Notes under the pieces: generated by a model | What the model was told of the DNA's origin: nothing | The model's database searches: none | The model's input: only the letters and a program-made list of their open reading frames with translations | Assembly (NCBI RefSeq): GCF_900452385.1 | Contig: NZ_UGOA01000001.1 | Coordinates: forward strand, 248,001-312,000 | Reading direction: 5' to 3' | DNA: 64,000 nucleotides | Source: Legionella donaldsonii | Lineage (GTDB): Bacteria > Pseudomonadota > Gammaproteobacteria > Legionellales > Legionellaceae | Made by a program: the position numbers and the translations under genes | Shown here: positions 51,985 to 61,242 of the stretch, one piece after another | Layout: each line of letters begins with the position of its first letter | Numbering within the stretch: position 1 is the stretch's first letter

Positions 51985-53432
51985 AATCAGTATTAAAATT
52001 ACTCTGCATCGTCATAGTAACGTTGCTAGCCATAAGGAGCTATGATTCGCTACGTGGCCCTCCTCTGGAAATTTGGCATACCTATGTTCCTAAAGACTTA
52101 AAGGCGGAAGAACTTGAACAATTGGATTGGTCACAATATATCAAGGCTGAGAATACGCTATTTGAAGCTGTCCGTAGAGAAGTTACTCTCAAATTAAACA
52201 AGGAAGAGCGTGTTCCAGTAAATCGATATTTTGATGGTAGTCCAGTTTACCCTGGAAAACTTCCTCATGATTGGAATCATTCTTATCTACTTGAACCGCA
52301 GGGGGTGCCGGTTGGGGCTGTTGTATTTTTACATGGACTAACGGACTCCCCTTATAGTCTTCGCCATATTGCTCGGCGTTATCGTGAGCATGGTTATGTG
52401 GCTATTGCGATTAGATTACCGGCGCACGGCACCGTTCCTGCTGCTTTGACCGATGTTAAATGGGAGGATTGGTTAGCGGCAACACGATTAGCAATCAGGG
52501 AGGCGCGGAAACGTGTGGGTCCGTCTCGGCCTTTACATCTTGTCGGGTTTTCTAATGGGGGAGCACTGGCATTAAAGTACACTCTCGATGCACTTGAAGA
52601 TGAAAAACTCACACGCCCAGATAAAATTATATTGATTTCACCGATGATTGGTATTACCCGTTTCGCGCGTTTTGCCGGACTTGCTGGTTTGCCTGCTCTA
52701 TTACCTGCCTTTGCAAAAGCAGCATGGCTTAGCATCCTTCCTGAATTCAATCCGTTTAAATATAATTCTTTTCCTGTCAATGGTGCGCGGCAATCTTACT
52801 GTCTAACAACAGAGTTACAGCAACAAATTTTGCGCTTGATTCGCCGTGGTCAACTCAGTCAACTTCCTCCCATACTTACTTTCCAATCAGTCATGGATTT
52901 TACGGTTAGCACTCGTGCTATAGTTTCTGCTTTTTATGCCCAACTTCCCGCTAATGGCAGTGAATTGGTATTGTTTGATCTCAATAGAGCTGCAAAATTC
53001 GGTATTTTATTGCGCCCTGCTGCAGATGCGGCGTTGACGCGCCTTTTAAATCCACTACCGAGGAAATTTCGGACAACAATTATCACTAATGTTAACGTAG
53101 ATAGCGAAGCGGTGGTCGAATCTATCACGGAAGCGGGGGCTGTTAATGAACAACGCCGTCCTTTAGGGTTATCTTATCCCAAAGAGGTTTATTCTTTGTC
53201 GCATGTTGCTATACCTTTCCCAATCACGGATGGGCTTTATGGCTTACAACCTGATCCAACTGAAAACTATGGAATTCAGTTGGGGGCAACAGCTACTCGC
53301 GGGGAGCGCAATGTACTTATTGTTAGCCTGGATTCGATTCTGCGTCTTTCATCGAATCCATTCTTCCCTTATATGATTAAGAGAATAGAAGAAAATATTC
53401 CATCAATTCCTTCTAACAATAAGCAAAGTTAG
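51957..53432 (+). CDS. Membrane-anchored alpha/beta hydrolase
   Basis: A 491-residue alpha/beta hydrolase with an N-terminal hydrophobic helix (residues 8-27), so it is probably periplasm-facing and inner-membrane-anchored. F-L-H-G-L-T-D-S is at about 124-131 and the nucleophile elbow G-F-S-N-G gives Ser199. The acid may be the Asp in V-M-D-F-T-V-S and the His in L-S-H-V-A-I-P-F near residue 420. The start is GTG and overlaps a 39-codon upstream frame. No close functional name can be given; it could be a lipase or esterase. Confidence 0.85.
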   Translation: MRTKLFTILKSVLKLLCIVIVTLLAIRSYDSLRGPPLEIWHTYVPKDLKAEELEQLDWSQYIKAENTLFEAVRREVTLKLNKEERVPVNRYFDGSPVYPGKLPHDWNHSYLLEPQGVPVGAVVFLHGLTDSPYSLRHIARRYREHGYVAIAIRLPAHGTVPAALTDVKWEDWLAATRLAIREARKRVGPSRPLHLVGFSNGGALALKYTLDALEDEKLTRPDKIILISPMIGITRFARFAGLAGLPALLPAFAKAAWLSILPEFNPFKYNSFPVNGARQSYCLTTELQQQILRLIRRGQLSQLPPILTFQSVMDFTVSTRAIVSAFYAQLPANGSELVLFDLNRAAKFGILLRPAADAALTRLLNPLPRKFRTTIITNVNVDSEAVVESITEAGAVNEQRRPLGLSYPKEVYSLSHVAIPFPITDGLYGLQPDPTENYGIQLGATATRGERNVLIVSLDSILRLSSNPFFPYMIKRIEENIPSIPSNNKQS

Positions 53433-53510
53433 CTACCGAAGTTACTATACCCTATACTAATTTTGAGCGGTGTTGCCATAAAGGGTCTGAGTTTCGCAAG
53501 GAGGCCTACC

Positions 53511-53764
53511 ATGAAACAAACACTGGTTCTAATTCCTGGCGTAGGTGGTGATAGCGATTTATGGCAATATCAAATTAATCATTTACAAGAGTTAACCGAT
53601 ATTAAAGTCATTGTTGTTGATCGCGAACAACTTGCCACAGGATAGGGTGGACTACGTTCTTGAGTAAAGTCCGCAGCAATTTTAGAGGCGCAAAAACACG
53701 TCTCATTCATGGAAATCAGGATCCTCTGTTTTCTTTTGAGGAGCATAGAAATGTTGTTGACTGA
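53511..53764 (+). pseudogene. Alpha/beta hydrolase with internal deletion
   Basis: A perfect ribosome site (AAGGAGG) precedes an ATG opening 44 codons of an alpha/beta-hydrolase N-terminus (V-L-I-P-G-V-G-G-D-S-D-L-W). It meets a stop at 53643-53645. A short downstream stretch reads R-L-I-H-G-N-Q-D-P-L-F-S-F and ends in TGA at 53764, resembling the catalytic-Asp region of the same fold. About 200 internal residues are missing, so this is the stump of a deleted gene. Confidence 0.75.
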
Positions 53765-53787
53765 GGTTTTGTAAAAGGGAGAAATCA

Positions 53788-54204
53788 ATGAAGATAGTAG
53801 CTTGTTTACTCCTCCTTATTTTTAGCCCCTTAGTCAGCGCTGAAAACTGTCTGATGGAAGGAAAAGAAATCAAGTTGGAAGGTAAGCTCGGGGTGCAAAC
53901 TTTTCCTGGTCTTCCTAATTATGAAAGTATCCAAAAAGGTGATGAGCCTGAAACCTACTGGATTTTGACGACTGAAAAATCTTACTGTGGAATAGGCCGA
54001 AGCCTCGACAACGATAAGTTATATCGCCTTGATCGGCGTACCACTAAATTTCAATTGGTACTCACGGCGGAGCAATATAAAGAGAAAAAAGATCTATTAA
54101 CCAAGAAAGTGATTGTCAAAGGGAAAATGTTTATTGCTCATACTGGACATCATCATACTGAGATGTTGATTGAGCTGACGAGTATAGAGGCCGCTCCCCA
54201 ATAA
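53788..54204 (+). CDS. DUF4431 secreted protein
   Basis: A 138-residue exported protein. The signal peptide is M-K-I-V-A plus a leucine-rich core with cleavage probably after residue 18. The mature part has C-L-M-E-G-K, T-F-P-G-L-P-N-Y-E-S-I and T-G-H-H-H-T-E, which fit DUF4431 from memory. Two cysteines (Cys20 and the Cys in S-Y-C-G-I-G) may pair. Function unknown. GGGAG precedes the ATG. Confidence 0.8.
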   Translation: MKIVACLLLLIFSPLVSAENCLMEGKEIKLEGKLGVQTFPGLPNYESIQKGDEPETYWILTTEKSYCGIGRSLDNDKLYRLDRRTTKFQLVLTAEQYKEKKDLLTKKVIVKGKMFIAHTGHHHTEMLIELTSIEAAPQ

Positions 54205-54290
54205 GTTGCTTCTTAATACACCCTCGCATTTGCTATGGCGCATTTAAATCGCATAGAATATGCAAAAACCATTTCGAATAAAAAATATAC

Positions 54291-55280
54291 ATGCATTCAT
54301 TTTATTACTCAAATAAGCGATTTAATTCACTGAGTTTTATGCGTCTTTCTGATGAGAAGCTACAGTCTTTTATCCGTTTAAATCATTTCAATCCTAATGC
54401 CGATTGGGCACCGGACAATCCAGTTTTACATTTCCTGCTCGCTAATGAACGATTTATTGATGTAGCACGGTTGTTTAGCTTAATGCCTAAACGTATTGAC
54501 CCTAATCTTTGTGATGGTTCCCGATACGGTAAAAAATCCCTCCTCATCCTGTTGACGCTATTGCCATCCAGCGGGTTATTAATACATAAATTTATTGATG
54601 TCTATAAAGAGGATCTACGCGTTAATTATCAGGATGACAAAGGCAGAACCGCACTTCACTATGCTGTCATCCTTGGCCGTGCAGACGTGGCTAGCCGTCT
54701 TATAGAACTTGGTGCCTCTACCCAAATTCGCGATAAGGATGGTTTGTCTCCCATCGATTATTTGTATTGTACAGAAAAAACGATTTGTTCTACTTTAAAA
54801 ATGGTTGATATAGAGCCTGCACGAGATACAAAGGCTTTAAGAAACTCGCTCACTGATCACTATGGTCGCCCTTTAATGATACAAGGCGCTTATTCTACTC
54901 AGTGTAAAAGTACAGTCGAGCGCCTTAAGGGAGGCAAACAAGTTTTAATTCAATATATAAAAGGTAATCCACCAGCTTGGTCGACTTTTATTGGTGATGA
55001 CTCTTCGGCAACTTATGCTGATCTGCTCTCTTTTGCCAAAGAAATCGCTAAAAGAAAACACTTACCCTTGTCAGATATTTTTATCAATCAAAAGCTAGAT
55101 AGTAATGAACAGCAAGAGTTTAGAGAAATGTTAGTGGCTTTTAGTCACGAATTTTCTGGGCAATCCGTTCTTGAGCAATGTATTAGCGGTCAGGAAAAAA
55201 CAGAGCAGGCAATAAAAAATGCAATGGAAGCGGAGTATTCTCCAATCATGGAGGAATGTGGCAGTAGGATTTCGTACTAA
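54291..55280 (+). CDS. Ankyrin-repeat protein, effector candidate
   Basis: A 329-residue protein with a clear ankyrin repeat at about 116-157 (D-K-G-R-T-A-L-H-Y-A-V, then L-I-E-L-G-A-S, then D-K-D-G-L-S-P-I). A degenerate repeat lies near 43-66. The C-terminal 170 residues (about 165-329) are not recognised and end with a Glu-rich stretch (Q-E-K-T-E, M-E-E-C), which could act as a Dot/Icm-type E-block signal. No signal peptide. The ATG at 54339 (M-R-L-S-D) is an alternative start; neither has a strong ribosome site. Confidence 0.8.
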   Translation: MHSFYYSNKRFNSLSFMRLSDEKLQSFIRLNHFNPNADWAPDNPVLHFLLANERFIDVARLFSLMPKRIDPNLCDGSRYGKKSLLILLTLLPSSGLLIHKFIDVYKEDLRVNYQDDKGRTALHYAVILGRADVASRLIELGASTQIRDKDGLSPIDYLYCTEKTICSTLKMVDIEPARDTKALRNSLTDHYGRPLMIQGAYSTQCKSTVERLKGGKQVLIQYIKGNPPAWSTFIGDDSSATYADLLSFAKEIAKRKHLPLSDIFINQKLDSNEQQEFREMLVAFSHEFSGQSVLEQCISGQEKTEQAIKNAMEAEYSPIMEECGSRISY

Positions 55281-55304
55281 GATTTCATCAGCAGGGTAGA
55301 AACG

Positions 55305-55649
55305 ATGAATTACAGAAAAAAATTAAGTCATGTCAATGCGTTTAGAGTTTATGCCATGGTTTTTTTAATTCTTTATGACCGGCATTATTTTTTTAGTCTG
55401 TGTTATCGTAAAGGCGCTGGGCTATCGACAACCTTTGTGCCTTTTTATTTTAACGCAAGTTGTTTGTATTTAGCCGTCTTTACTATTTTCCTTAGCGGAT
55501 TGCTTTTATTATTACTCACCGCTTTGCTGTTTGGTATTTATCGCTTCTTTAGCAAGAAAAACACACCACCCTTGTTAGTAAATCTGTTGATAATTGTCTT
55601 AATAACCTGGCTCTTACACCTTCTAAGCCCCTTTTCTTTAGTCACTTAG
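55305..55649 (+). CDS. Unknown small membrane protein
   Basis: A 114-residue protein with about three hydrophobic segments (near 15-30, 45-75 and 92-108) and a basic N-terminus. No family is recognised. CAGGG precedes the ATG. It lies 24 bp after the ankyrin gene and could be co-transcribed with it. Confidence 0.6.
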   Translation: MNYRKKLSHVNAFRVYAMVFLILYDRHYFFSLCYRKGAGLSTTFVPFYFNASCLYLAVFTIFLSGLLLLLLTALLFGIYRFFSKKNTPPLLVNLLIIVLITWLLHLLSPFSLVT

Positions 55650-55673
55650 CACTATCTATGTTAATTGGCTATA

Positions 55674-56693
55674 TTAATTGGGTGTTAACATGCCTGCTCC
55701 TTCTTCATCGAGCGCTATTAATGCCTCTATGTTCTGTTTATAGAGTTTTTCCTGGGAAAATAGGCTGCGGTAAAGTGGTTTTAGACCACCACTGAAAACA
55801 TCGGTAGCTTTTTGAAAAAAAACTCTTTCCTGCCAGCTGGGCGAATTGTAATAACAAATTTCCATGGCTTTAACGATAACCTGCTTGTCACCATAGCTAA
55901 AAACAGTTTTATCTTTCATTTGCTCCACCAGAACGGCAATAATTTGGTAGCGATTTATTAACTTTTGCTGTTTGGTGGTTGGTTCGATGAGTAATACCAT
56001 TTCCCCGTCGGTGGAGAAGAGGACTCCTTCTTTTTCAAGTTTGTCTTGTAAATGATCTCTAAAAGCGGCGAGAGCTTCTTTGACCATTTGGGCTTGTTTT
56101 CTTCGTTGTATCAAGGGGCAGAAAAAATGAACTTTTTCTTTCGCAAGTTGTTGGCCTAGTTGCCCAAGCTCTTTTTCCAAATTAGCAAAACGCTGGTTAC
56201 TCATTGTTTCTATCTCTTTAGCCAAGTCTACTTCAGCCAAAGGTTGGCTCATGATGTCTATCCATTTTCTGGAGTGATCAGCCTTTCTTGTTATTAATCT
56301 GGAAAAATCAGAGTTATCTTGAAGAAAAAATTTCAGTTGTTCGGCATTATCAATGGTCGTTGCTGCAGTAACTTCTTCCAGTTCCTCATCTTCTTTAACA
56401 GCCAAAACAAGACTGGCTAAAGATAGAAAGGTCATTAGGGTATAGCCCTTTTCACCATTTACAAGATAACGGTGGTATTGCAGGTAATTGTATATAAAAT
56501 TAATGGCTGGAATGTCATTCTTATTAATATCTGTTTGGCTTAATTCATAAATTCCCAATGGTACCAGTTCATCAGCACCTATGAGTTCCTTTTTCATTGA
56601 CTGATATTTTTGGCTAACAAAGGCAGCCAACTCCAGAGCTTTGAAATAACAACCAGCTCTTAAGGCATCAACATAATCCTGTACATGGCTCAT
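55674..56693 (-). CDS. Unknown helical protein, effector candidate
   Basis: I do not recognise this protein. From the ATG at 56693 it is 339 residues, mainly soluble and helical, with a Glu/Lys-rich coiled-coil-like section (about 160-215: E-T-M-S-N-Q-R-F then L-E-K-E-L-G-Q-L-G). The N-terminal 24 residues of the longer frame begin at a TTG without ribosome site and are discarded. The C-terminus ends D-E-E-G-A-G-M-L. No catalytic motif is seen. Confidence 0.7.
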   Translation of the reverse strand: MSHVQDYVDALRAGCYFKALELAAFVSQKYQSMKKELIGADELVPLGIYELSQTDINKNDIPAINFIYNYLQYHRYLVNGEKGYTLMTFLSLASLVLAVKEDEELEEVTAATTIDNAEQLKFFLQDNSDFSRLITRKADHSRKWIDIMSQPLAEVDLAKEIETMSNQRFANLEKELGQLGQQLAKEKVHFFCPLIQRRKQAQMVKEALAAFRDHLQDKLEKEGVLFSTDGEMVLLIEPTTKQQKLINRYQIIAVLVEQMKDKTVFSYGDKQVIVKAMEICYYNSPSWQERVFFQKATDVFSGGLKPLYRSLFSQEKLYKQNIEALIALDEEGAGMLTPN

Positions 56694-56888
56694 AGTGGTC
56701 GTCGTTATAGAAGATAAAGGTTGAATTAGTATATTTGGAAAACAATTTAAATTGCAAAAGAACAAATCGTTTGTTTCGTCCCAATTTACATCAATAAGGG
56801 CGAATCATAAAAATTTATTTGGCTTAAGAATTGGGAACCGGTACGATCGATCTAATTCACTATTTCTGATTAACGGAGATTAGTTTAG

Positions 56889-58682
56889 ATGTCTCTAAAA
56901 AGAAACTTTCTACGTGTCTCATTCTGTCTACTTGTTTCGTTATTTGTTTTAAAATCAATGGCTTACTCCTATCCACCCACTGAGAGGAAAAAGATGTCGC
57001 AGCAATTTGCCGATCTTGCAGACGATTATGAAAAGAGCTTATTCGATTATTCACCGGAATTAGGCCTCTTCTGGGGAAAAACCAATGTAGCACAAGATCG
57101 TTTTATGGATGCGTCTATAGAGGCTTACAACCAATGGTTGCAAAAAGAAGACGATTTCTTATTAGCTCTTTACAGAATAGATGAAAAGGCATTGCAGGGG
57201 TCATCGCAATACCTAACTTATCTCCTTCTAAAAGAGACACTGGAAGCGAAAAAAGCAAGTCGAATTTGTAGAGAAGAGCTTTGGGATATTAATCCAAGCT
57301 TTGGTTGGCATAATAAAATGGCTATTGTAGCTGAGAAACAACCTGTTGGAACTCCGGAATATCGCCAATTTGCTCTTACCCGCTGGCAGACCTTTGATAA
57401 AGTGGTCGATAATCAAATCGACAATTTAAAATTGGGATTGAGTCTTGGCTACACTGCGCCAAAGCCTGCTGTAACGAGAGTACTAGCACAACTTAAAATA
57501 GTACTGAATAGTCCCATTGACGCATCCCCTTATTTTGATTTTGCTCGGCGGGATGGTGATGAAGCGTTTAAAACGCAAGTTACCCTTTTAATTCAAACAG
57601 TTATAAATCCTGCTATTAAAAAATATGTGGATTATCTGGAGAAGGACTATCTGCCTAAAGCCAGACATGAAATAGGTGTTATGGCATTACCAGCAGGCTC
57701 GGCATGCTACCTAGCTAAAATCAAACAAGAAACTACCCTGGGGCTGTCGCCTGATGAAATTCATGCATTGGGTTTGCAAGCAATACAAAAATTATCTGGA
57801 GAGGTTGGTGAAATTGGTATGAAAAAATATGGTACTGACAATATGACCGTAATTTTTCAGCGTGCAAAAGAAGAGTCGGAGGATTATTTTTCTACGGAAC
57901 AAGATATCTTGGATTATAACGTTGCCGCGTTGGAACGGGCCAAAGCGAAAGTGTCTAATTGGTTTGACCTTAGGCCAAAAACGGAAGGTATTCTGCGACC
58001 TTATCCTGCACATCGAGCAAAAACAGGTGCTTCTGGTGAATACCATCCGCCTAATGAAGAAGGTACAGAGCCCGGTGTTTTTTATATTAATACCTATGAG
58101 CCTGAAAAACGTAGTCGTATCGATCAAGAGGCAACTCTGTTTCATGAATTAATACCAGGTCATCATTTTCAAATAGCCCTGCTTTATGAAAACAAAACGA
58201 TACCTACGCTAAACCGGTATTTGTTTAATGCTGGTTTTGGTGAGGGTTGGGCGTTGTATGTCGAACGCCTGGCTGATGAAATGCAGTTATATCAGGATGA
58301 TATTTCTCGTTTGGGAATGTTGTCGAATGAAACCCTAAGAGCAGCACGCCTCGTGGTTGATACAGGCATACATGCCTTTCATTGGAGTCGAGAAAAAGCA
58401 GTGGCTTATTTAAAACAGCATACAGCACTCAGCGAAAACATTATTGAGGGCGAGGTTGATCGCTATATTATGATGCCAGGGCAGGCTACTGCTTATATGC
58501 TGGGGAAATATGAAATAGAAAGTTTGCGTCAATTAGCCAAAGAACAATTGGGAAGTCGTTTTGATATACGCCAATTTCACAATCAAGTGTTAAAAAATGG
58601 TGTCGTCAGTTTACCTTTATTGAGAACGCAAATTGAGAGTTGGTTGGAAAAGCAAAAAGGAGTTAACCCCCCAGGCCAATAG
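56889..58682 (+). CDS. DUF885 family protein, exported metallohydrolase-like
   Basis: A 597-residue protein with an N-terminal signal peptide (basic M-S-L-K-R-N then a hydrophobic core to about residue 27). The DUF885 signature H-E-L-I-P-G-H-H-F-Q is at 419-428, followed by G-F-G-E-G-W-A-L-Y-V-E; His419, His425 or His426 and the second Glu probably bind zinc. Related proteins are annotated as peptidases or esterases. The location suggests periplasmic or secreted action. GGAGA precedes the ATG. Confidence 0.88.
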   Translation: MSLKRNFLRVSFCLLVSLFVLKSMAYSYPPTERKKMSQQFADLADDYEKSLFDYSPELGLFWGKTNVAQDRFMDASIEAYNQWLQKEDDFLLALYRIDEKALQGSSQYLTYLLLKETLEAKKASRICREELWDINPSFGWHNKMAIVAEKQPVGTPEYRQFALTRWQTFDKVVDNQIDNLKLGLSLGYTAPKPAVTRVLAQLKIVLNSPIDASPYFDFARRDGDEAFKTQVTLLIQTVINPAIKKYVDYLEKDYLPKARHEIGVMALPAGSACYLAKIKQETTLGLSPDEIHALGLQAIQKLSGEVGEIGMKKYGTDNMTVIFQRAKEESEDYFSTEQDILDYNVAALERAKAKVSNWFDLRPKTEGILRPYPAHRAKTGASGEYHPPNEEGTEPGVFYINTYEPEKRSRIDQEATLFHELIPGHHFQIALLYENKTIPTLNRYLFNAGFGEGWALYVERLADEMQLYQDDISRLGMLSNETLRAARLVVDTGIHAFHWSREKAVAYLKQHTALSENIIEGEVDRYIMMPGQATAYMLGKYEIESLRQLAKEQLGSRFDIRQFHNQVLKNGVVSLPLLRTQIESWLEKQKGVNPPGQ

Positions 58683-58724
58683 TCTGAAGCTTGAGCTATG
58701 ATTGCACCCGTTGCTACCAAGGTG

Positions 58725-59465
58725 TCAGCGGGTTGTTATTGTCAGTTTCGATGTTGGGATTATTTCTGGCGTTAGTGGTTTACAGGCAGTGAGCGCTTCT
58801 CTCATCATTTCTATTGCTGTTCTGTGAATCTCGTTATTGAGTGTGACAGAGCCTACTGTACAATGTTTTGTTAAGCTAACAAAAAAGCGATCTTCACATA
58901 CTGAAACTCGCAATGATTTATCTCGCAGCACAGGTTGTTTGTTTTTTCGTTTTTCTTCTTGTTCTGCGACTTTATTATTATAACAAACAACAGTTTTATC
59001 TAAGTCAGTCTGATATTTTTTAAGTGTCTTGGAAAACTCACTGAAAATCGCTACTTCCTTGTCTTTTTCGAGGCCATAGCCAATCGCTTTTTCAAGGTAT
59101 TGTTTCCCTTTATCACAATACCTTTGCTTATCTTTTTTTTCGCTTGCTTCAATCAGGCAGCAGATTGCTTTAAGATAATATCCTTGAGCCCCCAATACAT
59201 AGTGAATTGCCATGGCATTAGCTTTCAGGATAGGCTCAAGTGTTTTAAGAAAAAGGTTCAATTTAGTAACCCCTTCTTGATAAACAGGGTTATCTTTTTC
59301 AGCAAGGAATTGAGCAAATAATAGATTAATTTCAGCCAGCAAAACGAAGATATTTATTTTGCCAGGTGAGCTCTCAGCTTCTGGAGTAAAGAAAGCATCT
59401 TTTTGCTTCCTCTTTTCACTATGGGGGGTATTATCCACTGCTTTATCTGTTTTATTTCCACGCAT
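58725..59465 (-). CDS. Unknown lysine-rich helical protein
   Basis: A 246-residue soluble protein with a basic, disordered-looking N-terminus (residues 1-35), a helical core of about 35-165 that resembles paired helical repeats, and a cysteine- and lysine-rich region to about 200. No family is recognised. No signal peptide or membrane segment. It is a lineage-specific candidate effector by context only. Upstream to 59779 is a 314-bp AT-rich gap, with a lone TATAAT at 59745 and no ORF. Confidence 0.6.
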   Translation of the reverse strand: MRGNKTDKAVDNTPHSEKRKQKDAFFTPEAESSPGKINIFVLLAEINLLFAQFLAEKDNPVYQEGVTKLNLFLKTLEPILKANAMAIHYVLGAQGYYLKAICCLIEASEKKDKQRYCDKGKQYLEKAIGYGLEKDKEVAIFSEFSKTLKKYQTDLDKTVVCYNNKVAEQEEKRKNKQPVLRDKSLRVSVCEDRFFVSLTKHCTVGSVTLNNEIHRTAIEMMREALTACKPLTPEIIPTSKLTITTR

Positions 59466-59779
59466 AATAAGAGTCCTTTAATCTAATCTTAGCGAAATAA
59501 GTGGTTTTTCCAAAGTAAATGGCTCCTTGAATCATCATTTCAGGCTGCTGGGGTACAACCTGCAGTCGGTGGATCCGAACCATGGTAATCAATGCTCCAA
59601 TAGAGTGCTAGCTCAATTGCTTGATTTTTAGGGTTGTAATTGGAACACAGCTCCCTCGTCTAAAGTAAGTCAACGCCGAAAATAAAGTAGCCTGATGCAA
59701 AGGAATAACTCTTCATGGTTAATATTTGGTTAATGTTTACTAAGTATAATCAGAGTTTTTTTTAACTGGCAATCGTGTA

Positions 59780-61165
59780 ATGGCGTTTTCGATCACAAAA
59801 CTAGTTTCCTTGGCTGCTGAATTAGAAATAGATTTTGGTGTCGGCCCCTGTCTGGGCTTTGATGCTGTTTTAGCAATGGCTTACCTGAGTGATCAACAGG
59901 ATGCATGGAGTAGCCTGTTAGACAGGATTGGCCGTTATAAGACGATGACAAGTCTTGCCGCCCATATTAATGAAGCTCGGTTACGAGTCGGTCTGGGCAA
60001 AGGTAAAGATGGCGATAAGAAATTGCTTTCAATTTATAGTTTTTTAGTGTCTATTGCGAAAATCAACTCACTGCAGTTTCAGGTTTTCCAATCTTCATTT
60101 ATGTATCAGGAATATCACCAAGAGAAGTTGGTATTTACGCATCAAACACAAGAAAAAGGCGGTTTAAGAAGTCAGGAGGAAAATCTTGTTATGCAGAAAA
60201 GGGAAGCAGAAAGACTATTCTCCAATTTGCAACAGTTCGCTAAAGACTCTCCGCAAATTTGTTTTTGCATAGAATCGCATGATCATGACATTTTTCTTTG
60301 TTATAACACGTCTACAGGACTTTGGCAGTTAACAGATATCAATGATTTTGAGGAAGAAACTAACGATTATTATCTAGAGTATACTCGGGAAGAGCTTACT
60401 GAAGCAGTGTTTGCTTGCTTTAATGATGAGGAAACCAGTTTAATGAAGATTAAGCTAATCGGCCCATCTGCGATTTTTAATACGACTTTTCTTTCTAGTT
60501 TTAAGTGTTGTCTGAGTAATTTAGGCGACATGGATGAAGTGAGGGCCCAAATGATTAATGCAGATGGGGTTGGGTTACTCTATATGGAAGCCTTTTATGG
60601 GAATCTCGACAAGGTAAAACACTTACTTTCCTTGGGGGCCAACCCTGGTCAAACCTCCGTATCGAAGGGTTTTGATCCGGCCTATGTTGCCTGTGAAAAT
60701 GGCCATATTGACATTGTTAAGGCGTTATTGAGCACTGGTCAACGGGATATTAATCAGCAAGCCAACAATGGAACTACCTTATTACTACTTGCTTGTTACA
60801 ATAAGCATTGGCACATCGTTCGTTATTTACTTTCCTACGAGGGGATTAATGTTAATTTGGTAAATAAGGACGGCCTAACCGCGCTACACCTGTTAATTAT
60901 TAATGAGCAAACAGAACTTTGTAAGTTGCTTCTTGAATTGGGAGCAGATAAGAATGTACTGGCGCCAGAAATGGGAACACCTCTCGACGTAGCCGAAGTT
61001 ATCAATAATCAGCAAATAACGGCGCTTCTTACTGGGCAAGAGTCTATTGGCGACAGAAATCTCTTGGATACTCCGGGGACTTCTATTGCTTCCAATATAG
61101 GTGGTGAATTACTTGCCACTATTAAGGCTGATAGAAATAGCCAACACTTAATGGGTACGGTTTAG
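59780..61165 (+). CDS. Ankyrin-repeat protein with protease-like N-terminus
   Basis: A 461-residue protein. Ankyrin repeats run from about 262 to 420: L-L-Y-M-E-A-F-Y-G-N, A-Y-V-A-C-E-N-G-H-I-D, L-L-L-L-A-C-Y-N-K-H, and D-G-L-T-A-L-H-L-L. Residues 1-250 are a separate domain with Cys24 in G-V-G-P-C-L-G-F, His167 and His169 in S-H-D-H-D-I-F, and Asp186 in W-Q-L-T-D-I-N-D. The spacing recalls papain-like (C58/AnkH-type) Cys-His-Asp arrangements, but this is inferred from pattern only. No signal peptide. A Dot/Icm effector is plausible. Confidence 0.78.
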   Translation: MAFSITKLVSLAAELEIDFGVGPCLGFDAVLAMAYLSDQQDAWSSLLDRIGRYKTMTSLAAHINEARLRVGLGKGKDGDKKLLSIYSFLVSIAKINSLQFQVFQSSFMYQEYHQEKLVFTHQTQEKGGLRSQEENLVMQKREAERLFSNLQQFAKDSPQICFCIESHDHDIFLCYNTSTGLWQLTDINDFEEETNDYYLEYTREELTEAVFACFNDEETSLMKIKLIGPSAIFNTTFLSSFKCCLSNLGDMDEVRAQMINADGVGLLYMEAFYGNLDKVKHLLSLGANPGQTSVSKGFDPAYVACENGHIDIVKALLSTGQRDINQQANNGTTLLLLACYNKHWHIVRYLLSYEGINVNLVNKDGLTALHLLIINEQTELCKLLLELGADKNVLAPEMGTPLDVAEVINNQQITALLTGQESIGDRNLLDTPGTSIASNIGGELLATIKADRNSQHLMGTV

Positions 61166-61186
61166 AATAAATATTATTCAAACAGG

Positions 61187-61216
61187 TTGTTAATAGCGCA
61201 TTAGATCTTATATAAT
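61187..61216 (+). promoter_or_regulatory. Putative promoter of the 61243 gene
   Basis: TTGTTA (61187-61192) and TATAAT (61211-61216) are separated by 18 bp, 27 bp before the ATG. Confidence 0.6.
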
Positions 61217-61242
61217 GCAATTTGATTTTTAAGAGGTTTACA

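Noticed and set aside
56694..56765. N-terminal extension of the minus-strand helical protein
   Set aside because: It would start at a TTG without ribosome site and reads as low-complexity residues; the ATG at 56693 is preferred.
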